Part shown: piece by piece, positions 8,381-17,614 of the stretch | How the letters are laid out: every line of letters begins with the position of its first letter | How positions within the stretch are numbered: position 1 is the first letter of the stretch | NCBI GenBank assembly: GCA_964436305.1 | Contig: CAYTCI010000008.1 | Location: 1 to 64,000, forward strand | DNA: 64,000 nt | Direction of reading: 5' to 3' | Source of the DNA: JAKPUX01 sp964436305 | GTDB taxonomy: Bacteria; Zhuqueibacterota; Zhuqueibacteria; Residuimicrobiales; Residuimicrobiaceae | The notes under the pieces: model-generated | Database searches by the model: none | Told to the model about the DNA's origin: nothing | What the model saw: only the letters and a program-made list of their open reading frames with translations | Made by a program: the position numbers and the translations under genes

Positions 8381-11300
8381 TTGAAACGGCCGCTGTTCTT
8401 AATCATTGTTTTATTGTATATTATCGCGCCAGCTAAATTTCCATCCCTGGCACAAAACTCACCTTTGGGCCTCGATCCGGTTCCGGAATCGATCCATGCG
8501 GTGCGTTTCGATCCATCCTACTACTACAACGCCCCGGTCCGCGTCAACATGCTGGCGCAACAGCTGGCGCAAGAATGGCAGACGCATGGCGTCAACGCCA
8601 TCTTTTACAAGGCCTACGATCCGGTTCATGGCGCCAAGTACAAGACCCGATACACCCTTAATGAGATGGCCGATTACGGCCGCCAGGATCTGCTCAAATA
8701 TGTGCTCAAGGAATGCAGCGCTCGGGGGATCCAGGTCATAGCCTGGCTGCCGGCCTTTCAGCACAAGCCCGCCTGGGAACAACACCCTGAATGGCGCGTC
8801 AAGAATCCAGACGGCAGTGAGTATCGCCTGAGCGCAGAGAGCTACCCTCTTTGCGCGGCCAACCCCGAGGTGCGCACCTGGTGGGTGGGACTGATCCGCG
8901 ATCTGCTTGAACACTATGACGGCCTGGCGGGCATCGACACCGGTGAGCCGGTGGTACGCTGGCAGGGCGCCTACTGCGGCTGCGCCTCCTGCCAGCAGCA
9001 GATCAGGGAACTTGGTTTTGGCGACGCCTCCGCTCTGGGACTGAGCAAAACTTTGCTCGCCAGCTTTCAAGCCATCCACGACTTTCACAAACTCGCCTGT
9101 GTCACCTCGGTAATCAGCCCAAAAGCCGACGGGAGCCTTTTCACCCCTGCTGAACAGCGCGGCTATACCGGCTTCGATCTCGAGGCCCTGCTCGAAGCTC
9201 CTCACAAGCCCGACTGGATCAGTCTGGAGCTGATGTGGCAGCAATGGGCCGATCTGTATAACCATCCTGCCCGCTTCAATCCGGCCTGGGTGGAGGGAGC
9301 CGCCGCAGCCGTTCGTGAACAGGTGGCAGGGCGCAGCCGCTTGCTGGTGCACCTCGAACTCACCCCTTTCGGCCAACAGATCGTGGACGGCAGCAAGCTG
9401 CAGGAGAGCATGCAGGCCGCCAGGCGGGCGGAGCTCCTCGACATCGATCTCTACGACACCCACCAGATCGATCTCGAAAAACTCTGGCCCGCCGTAGCGG
9501 CGGGTTTCGCCTGGCAGCCGGCCCGCCGTATCCTGGTGGTGAGTGATCCCATCGGCGAAAACGATGCCCGGCAGGTGGCCAGTCTGCTCAGCCATTTCAA
9601 GGTGGAGACCGAAATCCTGCTCCTCAAGGAAGGCGGTGGTTATCCTTCCGGCCTGCTGCACGATCGGGATATGCTCTTTTATATCGGCGTCGATCCCAAA
9701 TTCATCCTCCCCAAGGCCTTTTTGCAGGAGACCGCTGCCTTCAAAGGCACGGTGGTCTGGATCCACTTCGGCCTCGGCCAGTATCTGGAGCAGCCCGGCT
9801 TGCCCGATCATGGCATCCGCTATTCGGGCGGCATGACTGATTCAACATGGAACCGGGTGCGCTACAAGCAGGCGCTGCTGCCCCGCCAGGATCCCGATTT
9901 CGACCGGATCGCCCTCACCGACAGCGCCCGGATCCGGGTGCTGGCCTGGATGGAAAAGGGCACGAAACGTCTGCCCTATGCCCTCCACAGCCGAAATCTC
10001 TGGTACTTCGCCGACCTCACCACCGCCTTTGTGCGCGAGGGGGGCAGCTATATCGTCTTCGCCGACCTGCTTCACGATATCCTTCGCCAGCCGCATCAGA
10101 GCCGCCGCCTGGCGATGGTGCGCATCGAGGACATCTCCCCCCTTTCCGACGCCACCTCCCTGCGCCGCATCGCCGACTATCTCGACAGTGAAAAGGTGCC
10201 CTTTGCCATCTCGCTGGTCCCCTTTTATCTCGACCCGGCCAGCAACACTGCCGCCTCCCTCTCCGATCAGCCTGAACTGGTAGAGGCCATCCGTTATATG
10301 GTGCGCAAGGGCGGGGTGATTGTGATGCACGGCAATACCCATCAGTACCGCGGCGAGACCACAGCCGATTACGAATTCTGGGACATGATGCATAATGAGC
10401 CGCTTTTTTCCGATTCCCGCGAGTATGTCCGCGAGCGCATCGAAACCGGCTTGCAGGAGATGGCCCGCAACGAACTTTGGCCGGTCACCTGGGAGACCCC
10501 CCACTATGGCGCCTCGCAGCTCGCCTACTCGGTAATCAACAACTATTTCAGCTCCGCCTACGAGCGCCGCCAGACCATCGATCTGCACGGTTCCGATCAG
10601 CTCCTTCCCTGGCTGATTTACGAGCACACTGCGGGCGGCAAGATCATTCCGGAGAACCTTGGATACATTCCCCTGAGCGACCAGCGCTCCGGACCGCTGC
10701 TTGAGGCGGCGCGCAACAATCTCGCCCTGCGCGACGGCGTCGCAAGCTTCTTTTTTCATCCCTTCTGTGATATCGCGGTGCTCAAGGAGATTGTTCCCGG
10801 CCTGAAAAAAATGGGGTACAGCTTTACCGATCCCCGCCATACCAGACAGCAGGTCCGGGGACCCGGCTTCCGGGTGGTGACCGGCAGCGGCCAAGTCGAG
10901 CTGCCCCTCACTTCTGCTTATCTGCGTGAATTTTACATCGATGAACGAGGTTCCATCCGCGACGAGCGCTATTCCGATGGACGGCGCAGCGACACCCTTC
11001 GCAAGAGCGTGGTGGTGCCGGAGGGATGGATCTATGTGGCCGCGGCGGCGCCGGGGCGGCCCAAAGGCGCCCTGGCGACTATGGTTGCCAGCATCGCCCA
11101 TCGCTTGCCAAGACTGGACAGATATATTGGAGAAGCCAAACCTCTGACCGTGTCTGATGAATCTCCTGCACGTATGGTGCTGCTGCACCATGCCGAAGCC
11201 CAAGCGCGGCTGCGGCGCGACCAGGATAACTGGGAGCAGGCGCTGGGCAGTGTTGGGATCGACGGCCTGAGGCTGGATGTGGGAGAGTTTTTTGCCGTGC

Positions 11301-13369
11301 CGGAGGAGAGCAACCTCATCGTCGTCCCGGCCGCGGCGGCATCCGTTCTCAATCAGCAGCAGATCCTCCTGCTGGTGCGCAGCGTCCAAAACGGCGCCAA
11401 CATCATTCTCGAACGTCCCTCGCAGCTCAGTGCCGCCATGGGCATCCTGCCGCTCGAGGAGAGCCGGCTGATCAAAACGGTGACAGATGAATACTATCCC
11501 ACTGTGCCCATTACCTGGGCCGCGCCGGACACCCTGAATGACTTTGAAACCGAGTTCGAGTATATCACCTACGCCTCCGATCCCGCCTCCGGCCAGCCGG
11601 CGGTGATCGGCGGCGAATATGGCGAAGGCCGCTATCTCTACTGGGGGACCCTCTTCGATCCCGAGACCCGAGGCGGTTACGGCCGTTATCCCTTCCTGCC
11701 GGAAATGCTGCGTTACCAGTTTGGCCTCAAACCGGTGGTCCGTCGGGAGGCCGTCGAGATCTTTTTCGATCCCGGCTCGCGCGAAGAGATCAGCATCGAG
11801 GACCTGATCAAGATGTGGCGCAAAAATGGGGTGCGCACCATTCATGCTGCCGGCTGGCACAGTTACCGTGACTATACGTACGATTATGGCCGCCTGATCG
11901 AGCTGGCGCACCAGAACGCCATGCGCGTCTATCTCTGGCTCGAGCTGCCTCATGTCTCGGACAAGTTCTGGCTCGATCATCCGGAGTGGCGGGAGAAGAA
12001 CGCCCTCGGGGCGGACCCAGACACCTCGGGGGTGCATTGGCGGCGTGCAATGGCGCTCAATCTGCCCGCCTGCCGCGAGGCGGTGATGGCCGAGCTGCGC
12101 ACTCTGCTGCTGGCGCACCCATGGGACGGCGTCAACCTTGCTGAGCTCTATTATGAATCATCGGCCGGCCCGGCGGACCCGCGCTGGTTCACACCGATGA
12201 ACCGGGGCTTTCGCGAGGTCTTTGCTCAGCGCCATGATTACGACCCACTCCTCCTCTTCGATCCCGCTTCCCGCCGTTACTGGCGACGCGACGCCCATGC
12301 CCTTCAGGCGCTCTATGCCCTGCGCGAGGAGATGGTGAATGAACAAATCCGCCGTTTTGTCACCCTCTTTCGGCAGGTGGAAGCGGAGAAAAAGGCCTCG
12401 TGGGAAATCATCGTGACCACCCTCGATGCCGCCATGGCACCGGCAGCTGCAGCGGCCGTGGGCGTCAACACGGCTGCCATCGCCGCCCTCGCTGATGAGC
12501 TCCCCTTCACCCTCCAGCTCGAGGAGCCGCCCCTGGCCAATCCAACAGAGCCGGGAGAATACATTGCGATGATCGACCGCGGGGCGGCCTGCAGCCGCGG
12601 CCGGGTTCCGTTGGCCACCCTCAACCTTTTCGACCGGCCGCAGCGCCCCGGCCTGGTGACCCCGCAGATCACCGGACTCGAGCTCTACCGCACCCTGCAG
12701 CAGGGGCAGGAGCGGGGCGCCCGCCTCCCGCTCAACTCGGAGGCCAGCCTTTACGAAGTGGACAGCGGTTATCTGCCGCTGGCTCTGGCCGCGGCGACTC
12801 GGGAATCCCTATCCGTGGCGCAGTGGCGTATCGACGCCGCCACCTCCGTCAGCCTGCTGCTCGATCCCAAAGTGCACCCGGATGTGCTGGTGGATGGTTC
12901 ACTATGGCCGGCCTACCATCGTGGCCACCTGATTCTACCTGCCGGCCGTCACACCATTGAGCCCCTCGACCACACCAGTTCCATCTTCAAGGGCTTTTGG
13001 TCGGAAGGCCGCCTGATCGCCCTCTCCGGCGAACTGCTCGAACTGCAGCGGATCGTCCGCGGCATACGCCTGCATTACCGTTCGGAGACGGCCAACTGGA
13101 TGGTGCTGAGCGAAAAACCACATGCCATCGAGGTCGATGGCATCAAATCAGCTCCGGCGATGATGCGCGGGGAACTCGGCTATGCTTTTGCCCTGCCCGC
13201 CGGGGAGCACCGGGCGGAAATCTATACCACCAGTCGGACCACCCAGCTGGTGAAACAGATCTCGCTGGCCCTCTCCGGCCTCATCGCCGGCGGCGGCCTC
13301 CTTTTCGGGATTATTCTCGGTTTTCTCTTTCTCAAAAACGCCGGGCGCCACCGCAAGACCGCTGCCTGA
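8381..13369 (+). CDS. giant exopolysaccharide hydrolase/deacetylase: GHL10-like + YdaL/DUF2334 + second GHL10-like module
   Basis: The start is TTG 8381: AAGAGGAG lies 7 bases upstream, a signal/anchor (KRPLFLIIVLLYIIAP) follows directly, and an earlier ATG at 8315 sits on the sigma-54 promoter. Positions here count from 8381. Residues about 40-380 resemble GHL10 hydrolase-like domains (VIAWLPAFQHKP, HPEWRVKNPDG, IDTGEP). About 390-820 resembles the YdaL/DUF2334 deacetylase-like family, including its alpha/beta lead-in, MVRIEDISPL (metal Asp) and the metal motif HGNTH near 647. About 1120-1400 is a second hydrolase-like module (YLWLELPH, HPEWREKN, GVNLAELYYE). A helix near the C-terminus (LIAGGGLLFGIILGFLFL) anchors it in the membrane with bulk periplasmic. 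A hydrolase plus deacetylase beside a GT2 synthase recalls PgaB and Bacillus YdaL. The doubled hydrolase is unusual. Confidence 0.82.
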   Translation: MKRPLFLIIVLLYIIAPAKFPSLAQNSPLGLDPVPESIHAVRFDPSYYYNAPVRVNMLAQQLAQEWQTHGVNAIFYKAYDPVHGAKYKTRYTLNEMADYGRQDLLKYVLKECSARGIQVIAWLPAFQHKPAWEQHPEWRVKNPDGSEYRLSAESYPLCAANPEVRTWWVGLIRDLLEHYDGLAGIDTGEPVVRWQGAYCGCASCQQQIRELGFGDASALGLSKTLLASFQAIHDFHKLACVTSVISPKADGSLFTPAEQRGYTGFDLEALLEAPHKPDWISLELMWQQWADLYNHPARFNPAWVEGAAAAVREQVAGRSRLLVHLELTPFGQQIVDGSKLQESMQAARRAELLDIDLYDTHQIDLEKLWPAVAAGFAWQPARRILVVSDPIGENDARQVASLLSHFKVETEILLLKEGGGYPSGLLHDRDMLFYIGVDPKFILPKAFLQETAAFKGTVVWIHFGLGQYLEQPGLPDHGIRYSGGMTDSTWNRVRYKQALLPRQDPDFDRIALTDSARIRVLAWMEKGTKRLPYALHSRNLWYFADLTTAFVREGGSYIVFADLLHDILRQPHQSRRLAMVRIEDISPLSDATSLRRIADYLDSEKVPFAISLVPFYLDPASNTAASLSDQPELVEAIRYMVRKGGVIVMHGNTHQYRGETTADYEFWDMMHNEPLFSDSREYVRERIETGLQEMARNELWPVTWETPHYGASQLAYSVINNYFSSAYERRQTIDLHGSDQLLPWLIYEHTAGGKIIPENLGYIPLSDQRSGPLLEAARNNLALRDGVASFFFHPFCDIAVLKEIVPGLKKMGYSFTDPRHTRQQVRGPGFRVVTGSGQVELPLTSAYLREFYIDERGSIRDERYSDGRRSDTLRKSVVVPEGWIYVAAAAPGRPKGALATMVASIAHRLPRLDRYIGEAKPLTVSDESPARMVLLHHAEAQARLRRDQDNWEQALGSVGIDGLRLDVGEFFAVPEESNLIVVPAAAASVLNQQQILLLVRSVQNGANIILERPSQLSAAMGILPLEESRLIKTVTDEYYPTVPITWAAPDTLNDFETEFEYITYASDPASGQPAVIGGEYGEGRYLYWGTLFDPETRGGYGRYPFLPEMLRYQFGLKPVVRREAVEIFFDPGSREEISIEDLIKMWRKNGVRTIHAAGWHSYRDYTYDYGRLIELAHQNAMRVYLWLELPHVSDKFWLDHPEWREKNALGADPDTSGVHWRRAMALNLPACREAVMAELRTLLLAHPWDGVNLAELYYESSAGPADPRWFTPMNRGFREVFAQRHDYDPLLLFDPASRRYWRRDAHALQALYALREEMVNEQIRRFVTLFRQVEAEKKASWEIIVTTLDAAMAPAAAAAVGVNTAAIAALADELPFTLQLEEPPLANPTEPGEYIAMIDRGAACSRGRVPLATLNLFDRPQRPGLVTPQITGLELYRTLQQGQERGARLPLNSEASLYEVDSGYLPLALAAATRESLSVAQWRIDAATSVSLLLDPKVHPDVLVDGSLWPAYHRGHLILPAGRHTIEPLDHTSSIFKGFWSEGRLIALSGELLELQRIVRGIRLHYRSETANWMVLSEKPHAIEVDGIKSAPAMMRGELGYAFALPAGEHRAEIYTTSRTTQLVKQISLALSGLIAGGGLLFGIILGFLFLKNAGRHRKTAA

Positions 13370-13471
13370 AAGGCTCGAACCCACCGGACGGGGTCACCCC
13401 TACCCGGCTCATCGGGTCCCGATCGCTCTACCGTCGCACCGCATCTCTTCGTCCTGAATTGGAGGTATCCT

Positions 13472-14764
13472 GTGCTGCCCCTCATACACCCCGCGCTCGA
13501 TCTGCTCTTCCTAGGCAGCGTCGTCATCATCTGGGGGATGATCGTCTACCAGCTGGTTCTAACCCTGGCGGGCTACCGCTATCGCCATCACATTCAGCAG
13601 GAGCATGAAGCCTTGCTGAAAAAGGGCTGGGATCCGGCCCCGATCTCGATCATGATTCCGGCGCGCAACGAGGAGGTGGTGATCGCAAAAACCATGCGCA
13701 CCATTCTCGCCCTGGATTATCCGGCGGATAAGCTCGAACTGGTGATCATCAATGACGGCTCCTCGGATCGCACGGCGGAGATCATTGCAGGCCATGCCAA
13801 AACAGATTCCCGTATCAGGCTGGTTTCCCTGCCGGCGGGCGAGACCGGCCACGGCAAGGCCTATGCCCTCAACGAGGGGCTCAAACAGTGCAGCCATGAC
13901 CTCATCGCCATCTACGATGCCGACAACATGCCGGAGCCGGCTGCCCTTCGCCATCTGGCCCTCCACCTCCAGGCGGATCCCAAACTGGCGGCGGTCATCG
14001 GCAAGTTCCGCTGTGTCAACCGTCAACGCTCCTGGCTGACCCGCTTTGTCAACATCGAAACCATCGCCTTTCAGTGGATTCTGCAGGCGGGACGTTTCCA
14101 TCTCTCGCGCGTGGCTATCCTGCCCGGCACCAACTATATCATCAGAAAATCGGTGATCGCCGCGGTCGGCGGCTGGGACGACCGTGCCATCACCGAGGAT
14201 TCGGAACTGAGCATGCGCATCTACCAGTCGGGCTGGCAAATCAAATTCATGCCGATCAGCGTGACCTGGGAGCAGGAGCCCGAAACCCTGCGGGTCTGGA
14301 GCCGCCAGCGCACCCGCTGGGTGCGCGGCAATAACTATGTCATCCGTAAATTCACCGGCCCGATGCTCAAGACCCGCAGCCGCTTCCTGGTCACCGAGTT
14401 CATCTACCTCTTCGCTCTCTACTATCTCTTCCTGGCGGCGACCGTCGTCTCGTTGCTTCTTTTCATCGCCAGCAGCACCGGACTGGTCGCCCTTAATGTG
14501 CCAGGGCCCTACTTCGCAGTCTGGGTCTCCGCCTTCGCCCTCTTCACCCTGGAGATCTTTGTCGTGCTCAGCTATGAGGGGGAGGACACGCCCGCCAACA
14601 TTTTGCTCACAGTGGCGATGTACTTCACCTACTGCCAGCTCTGGCTCTACATCGTTTTCAAGGCGCTGATCCTCGATGCCCGCCGTCACCGCGTCGGGGT
14701 GTGGGACAAGACCGAACGCTTCAAGGTGGATGAGGCGGCGGAAGAAGGAGCGACAGCCGGATGA
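13472..14764 (+). CDS. processive family 2 glycosyltransferase (polysaccharide synthase)
   Basis: Membrane synthase that should polymerise and translocate a beta-linked sugar chain. The GTG start at 13472 is preceded by GGAGG. One N-terminal membrane helix (about 12-33) is followed by the GT-A domain: IPARNEE (63-69), NDGSSDR (94-100), metal-binding DAD (149-151), catalytic TED (241-243) and the product-binding QRTRW (279-283). Three to four membrane helices follow from about residue 300. The length of 430 fits the PgaC/YdaM group; no PilZ c-di-GMP domain is fused. It lies 102 bp after the hydrolase/deacetylase gene and overlaps the barrel gene by 4 bp. Product sugar unknown; N-acetylhexosamine is plausible because of the deacetylase. 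Confidence 0.9.
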   Translation: MLPLIHPALDLLFLGSVVIIWGMIVYQLVLTLAGYRYRHHIQQEHEALLKKGWDPAPISIMIPARNEEVVIAKTMRTILALDYPADKLELVIINDGSSDRTAEIIAGHAKTDSRIRLVSLPAGETGHGKAYALNEGLKQCSHDLIAIYDADNMPEPAALRHLALHLQADPKLAAVIGKFRCVNRQRSWLTRFVNIETIAFQWILQAGRFHLSRVAILPGTNYIIRKSVIAAVGGWDDRAITEDSELSMRIYQSGWQIKFMPISVTWEQEPETLRVWSRQRTRWVRGNNYVIRKFTGPMLKTRSRFLVTEFIYLFALYYLFLAATVVSLLLFIASSTGLVALNVPGPYFAVWVSAFALFTLEIFVVLSYEGEDTPANILLTVAMYFTYCQLWLYIVFKALILDARRHRVGVWDKTERFKVDEAAEEGATAG

Positions 14765-15645
14765 GACTCTTCACGAGGGATATTCAGTTTTTTCTTCATG
14801 ATCCGGCCCGGGCAGCAGGTCGCACAGCCTGCCGCCTCGTCTTGCTGTGGACGATCCTGTTCTCCGGCATTTTCACAGAGTCGGCCGCCCAGGAGGCCGG
14901 GCTGCGTTTCTTTGCCGAGGCCTACGACGAGACCATTTATCAGCGCCGCGAGGGGCGCAACACCGTCACCATGGCGCAGTTATATGAAGGAGTGCGCAAG
15001 CCCCTGCCCGGAGTGGGTATCTGGGATAGCTATGTCAAGATCCGCTACGGCAGCGACGCCAACAAGGATTTCTGGAACAACCGCGGCGAGGTGATGCTCG
15101 GCACCAGACTGCGGTTTTTTGAAAAAGTCTACCTCGCGCTGTACGGGGAGTATGTCCGCGGAGAGTACATTGCATACGACCAGGAGGCCATGCCCTACGC
15201 CCCCTCCTATGAAGACTGGCGCAGCGGCCTGATCTTCTGGCATGGCTGGGATCCCGGTGGCTGGGCGCCCAAAGGCACACTCCCTTTTACCCTCTGGAGC
15301 GAGACCTATGCCGATGTCAACTATCTCGATAAGGACGATCAGAACGTCATCGGCTATATCGAAAGCAAGCTGGGGCTCCAGCTGGTGCGCCTGCATAAAA
15401 CCCGTCTTGACCTCTATGGTGTCGTCTACGCCTATTATGACCGCAACGCCGACTTTTGGAACAACCATGCCGCTGCCGCGCCGGGCATCCGCATCACCCC
15501 CTGGAGCGACATCGACCTCAATTTACGCGTGGAATATCTTTGGGGGCAATACTATCAGCGTTCAGGCCGGTACGAAAATCCCTATGAGCGGAATTACCAG
15601 GATCTGCGCATCGGCCTCTTTTTCTGGTATGGTTGGGGAGATTAG
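14761..15645 (+). CDS. outer-membrane beta-barrel-like protein of the exopolysaccharide operon
   Basis: 294 residues, starting in an ATGA overlap with the synthase stop, so translation is coupled. An N-terminal signal (hydrophobic LVLLWTILFSGIF, then ESAAQ) is followed by aromatic, alternating strands such as WDSYVKIRYGS, VYLALYGEYVRGEY, LDLYGVVYAYYD and LNLRVEYLWGQYY, and the protein ends with GLFFWYGWGD. The pattern fits an outer-membrane barrel of roughly 12-16 strands, resembling the barrel parts of Pga/N4-adsorption-type exporters, though I cannot confirm homology. It lacks the long TPR region of PgaA or BcsC. By position it is the candidate export pore. Confidence 0.65.
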   Translation: MRLFTRDIQFFLHDPARAAGRTACRLVLLWTILFSGIFTESAAQEAGLRFFAEAYDETIYQRREGRNTVTMAQLYEGVRKPLPGVGIWDSYVKIRYGSDANKDFWNNRGEVMLGTRLRFFEKVYLALYGEYVRGEYIAYDQEAMPYAPSYEDWRSGLIFWHGWDPGGWAPKGTLPFTLWSETYADVNYLDKDDQNVIGYIESKLGLQLVRLHKTRLDLYGVVYAYYDRNADFWNNHAAAAPGIRITPWSDIDLNLRVEYLWGQYYQRSGRYENPYERNYQDLRIGLFFWYGWGD

Positions 15646-15655
15646 GAGGAGAACG

Positions 15656-17485
15656 ATGAGAAAAAAAATGAGCACCTTTCTTTTGCTGGCAGCGCTGGTT
15701 GCCGGCATGGCGACAGCCCAGACCATCCCGGCCCAGTTGCTCTGGGACTATTCGACGGGTGGCCCGGTGATCGTGGTCGCCCCCTTTCCCGATGTCAACG
15801 GCGACGGCCGGCCCGATCTGCTGGCCGGTTCTGCAGACAGCCTGGTCTACTGCCTTTCCGGCGGCGGTCCGGAGTACGCACGGGAGATCTGGTCCTGCCG
15901 GACTCTGGGAGCCATCACCGATGTGGAGGCGATCGGAGATGTCAACGCAGACGGCTACCCCGACGCGGTGGCGGGATCGAGAGACAATCTCGTCCACTGC
16001 ATCTCGGGTAAGCCTGCAGATGAAGGCCTTGAGCTCTGGACGCGCGCCGATTCAGCGGTGATCCATTCGGTCGCCGCACTGGGGGATATCAACGGAGACC
16101 AGATCGGCGATGTGGTGGTGGGCACCGCCATGAATAACATGATCTGTATGTCCGGTGCGGCCGCACAGCAGGGCAAGATCCTCTGGCAGTACGGCAGCGA
16201 CGCCGATTTCTGGAACGTCTCTGCCATGCCTGATCTCAACGGCGACGGCAAAAACGATTGCGCCGGCTCGTGCGACAATTTTATCTACTGCTTCTCCGGT
16301 GCGGGCGTCGCACAGGGCCAGCAGGGCGGCTCAGCTGCAAAGGCGATCTGGACCTCTCCCTACGACGCCGGTGCAAGGGTCTGGTCGATCGCAACTATCG
16401 CGGATGTAAACGGGGACAGCAAGGCCGACCTCCTGCTCGGCAGCAACATGGACCGGGTCGAGTGTATCTCCGGAGCGACGGGCAAAAACATCTGGAGCTT
16501 TTCCACCGGTGCTGATGCCATCTGCGTCACAGCGATCGGGGATCTCAACAGCGATGGCAAGATGGATGTACTGGCCGGCTCCTCTGATGACTATGGCTAC
16601 GCCCTCTCCGGCGCCACCGGCCAGCAAATCTGGCGGGTGAAACTCGGCTCGACAGTATTATCGGCGGCAACGATCAGCGATATCAACAGCGACGGCTATC
16701 CCGAGGCGGTTTTTGGCTCCGACGCCGATGAAGTGTTCTGCATCAGCGGCGGGGGAGCCACCAAGGGGCAGAAGCTGTGGAGCTATATCGCCACCGGGGG
16801 TGTCGGAAGTATCGCCGCCATCGGCGATGTCAATCTCAACGGTATCACCGATGTGGCCGCGGCCTCCACCGACAGCTACCTCCGCCTCTTCGAGGGCAAC
16901 AGCAGAATCCTGGACGTGGAGCTGGTCTCTTTCACCGCTGCAGTTCAGTCAGGCGGTGTGTTGCTCACCTGGCGCACCGCCAGCGAAAACAACAATCTCG
17001 GCTTTGAAGTACAGCGCTCCTTCGACGAACACGCTTTTGAAACGGTGGGATTCGTTCCGGGCAACGGCACAACCGCCCAGCAGAAGGAGTACAGCTGGTT
17101 CGACACGCTTTCCGCATGGGATCAGCTTTTTTATCGGCTCAAGCAGGTCGATCGCGACGGGCAGTCCCGGTACTTCCCGGCCGTGCAGATGGTGCAAAAG
17201 CTTCCCGGACGGGTCACCCTGCACGGTAACTATCCCAACCCTTTCAACGGTGGCACTTTCATCCATTACGATTTGCCGACGGCAGGAGAAGTGGTGGCGA
17301 CGATATACAATGTGCGTGGTGAAAAGGTACGCGAGCTTTGGCACGGGATTCAACCGGCGGGGAGCCACAGCCTGTATTGGGATGGCAGGTTGATGACCGG
17401 GGAAGCAGTGGCCTCTGGGGTTTATCTATGCGTGATCACAGCCGGCGAGGAGATCGCCCGGCTGCGCATCAGCCATTTGAAGTGA
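15656..17485 (+). CDS. secreted FG-GAP/PQQ-like beta-propeller protein with C-terminal sorting domain
   Basis: 609 residues from ATG 15656 (AGGAGGA just upstream, 10 bp after the previous stop). An N-terminal signal peptide (STFLLLAALVAGMATAQ) is followed by about eight blades, each with a calcium-loop phrase such as DVNGDGRPDLLAGS or DINGDQIGDVVVG. This is the integrin/FG-GAP pattern mixed with PQQ-type LWS/IWS strands. A fibronectin-like linker (LLTWRTASENNNLGFEVQRS) precedes a C-terminal domain starting GNYPNPFNGGT, the FlgD-Ig/T9SS type A-like sorting module. Probably a surface protein that binds the secreted polymer; this is inferred from operon position. Confidence 0.85.
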   Translation: MRKKMSTFLLLAALVAGMATAQTIPAQLLWDYSTGGPVIVVAPFPDVNGDGRPDLLAGSADSLVYCLSGGGPEYAREIWSCRTLGAITDVEAIGDVNADGYPDAVAGSRDNLVHCISGKPADEGLELWTRADSAVIHSVAALGDINGDQIGDVVVGTAMNNMICMSGAAAQQGKILWQYGSDADFWNVSAMPDLNGDGKNDCAGSCDNFIYCFSGAGVAQGQQGGSAAKAIWTSPYDAGARVWSIATIADVNGDSKADLLLGSNMDRVECISGATGKNIWSFSTGADAICVTAIGDLNSDGKMDVLAGSSDDYGYALSGATGQQIWRVKLGSTVLSAATISDINSDGYPEAVFGSDADEVFCISGGGATKGQKLWSYIATGGVGSIAAIGDVNLNGITDVAAASTDSYLRLFEGNSRILDVELVSFTAAVQSGGVLLTWRTASENNNLGFEVQRSFDEHAFETVGFVPGNGTTAQQKEYSWFDTLSAWDQLFYRLKQVDRDGQSRYFPAVQMVQKLPGRVTLHGNYPNPFNGGTFIHYDLPTAGEVVATIYNVRGEKVRELWHGIQPAGSHSLYWDGRLMTGEAVASGVYLCVITAGEEIARLRISHLK

Positions 17486-17614
17486 GAGCGGAATACTGCC
17501 CCCGAGCCTGCTGCAGAAGATGGCGTCAATTAGCTCTGTTACCACTTGATTTTAGGCTGAATTTTCGATACTTTCTAAGGCACAATAAAAATCAATACAA
17601 TAAAGAAACAGGAC

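Noticed and set aside
15242..15655. 138-codon N-terminal extension of the beta-propeller protein
   Set aside because: It lies in the coding region of the barrel gene in another frame; AGGAGGA and a signal peptide mark ATG 15656.
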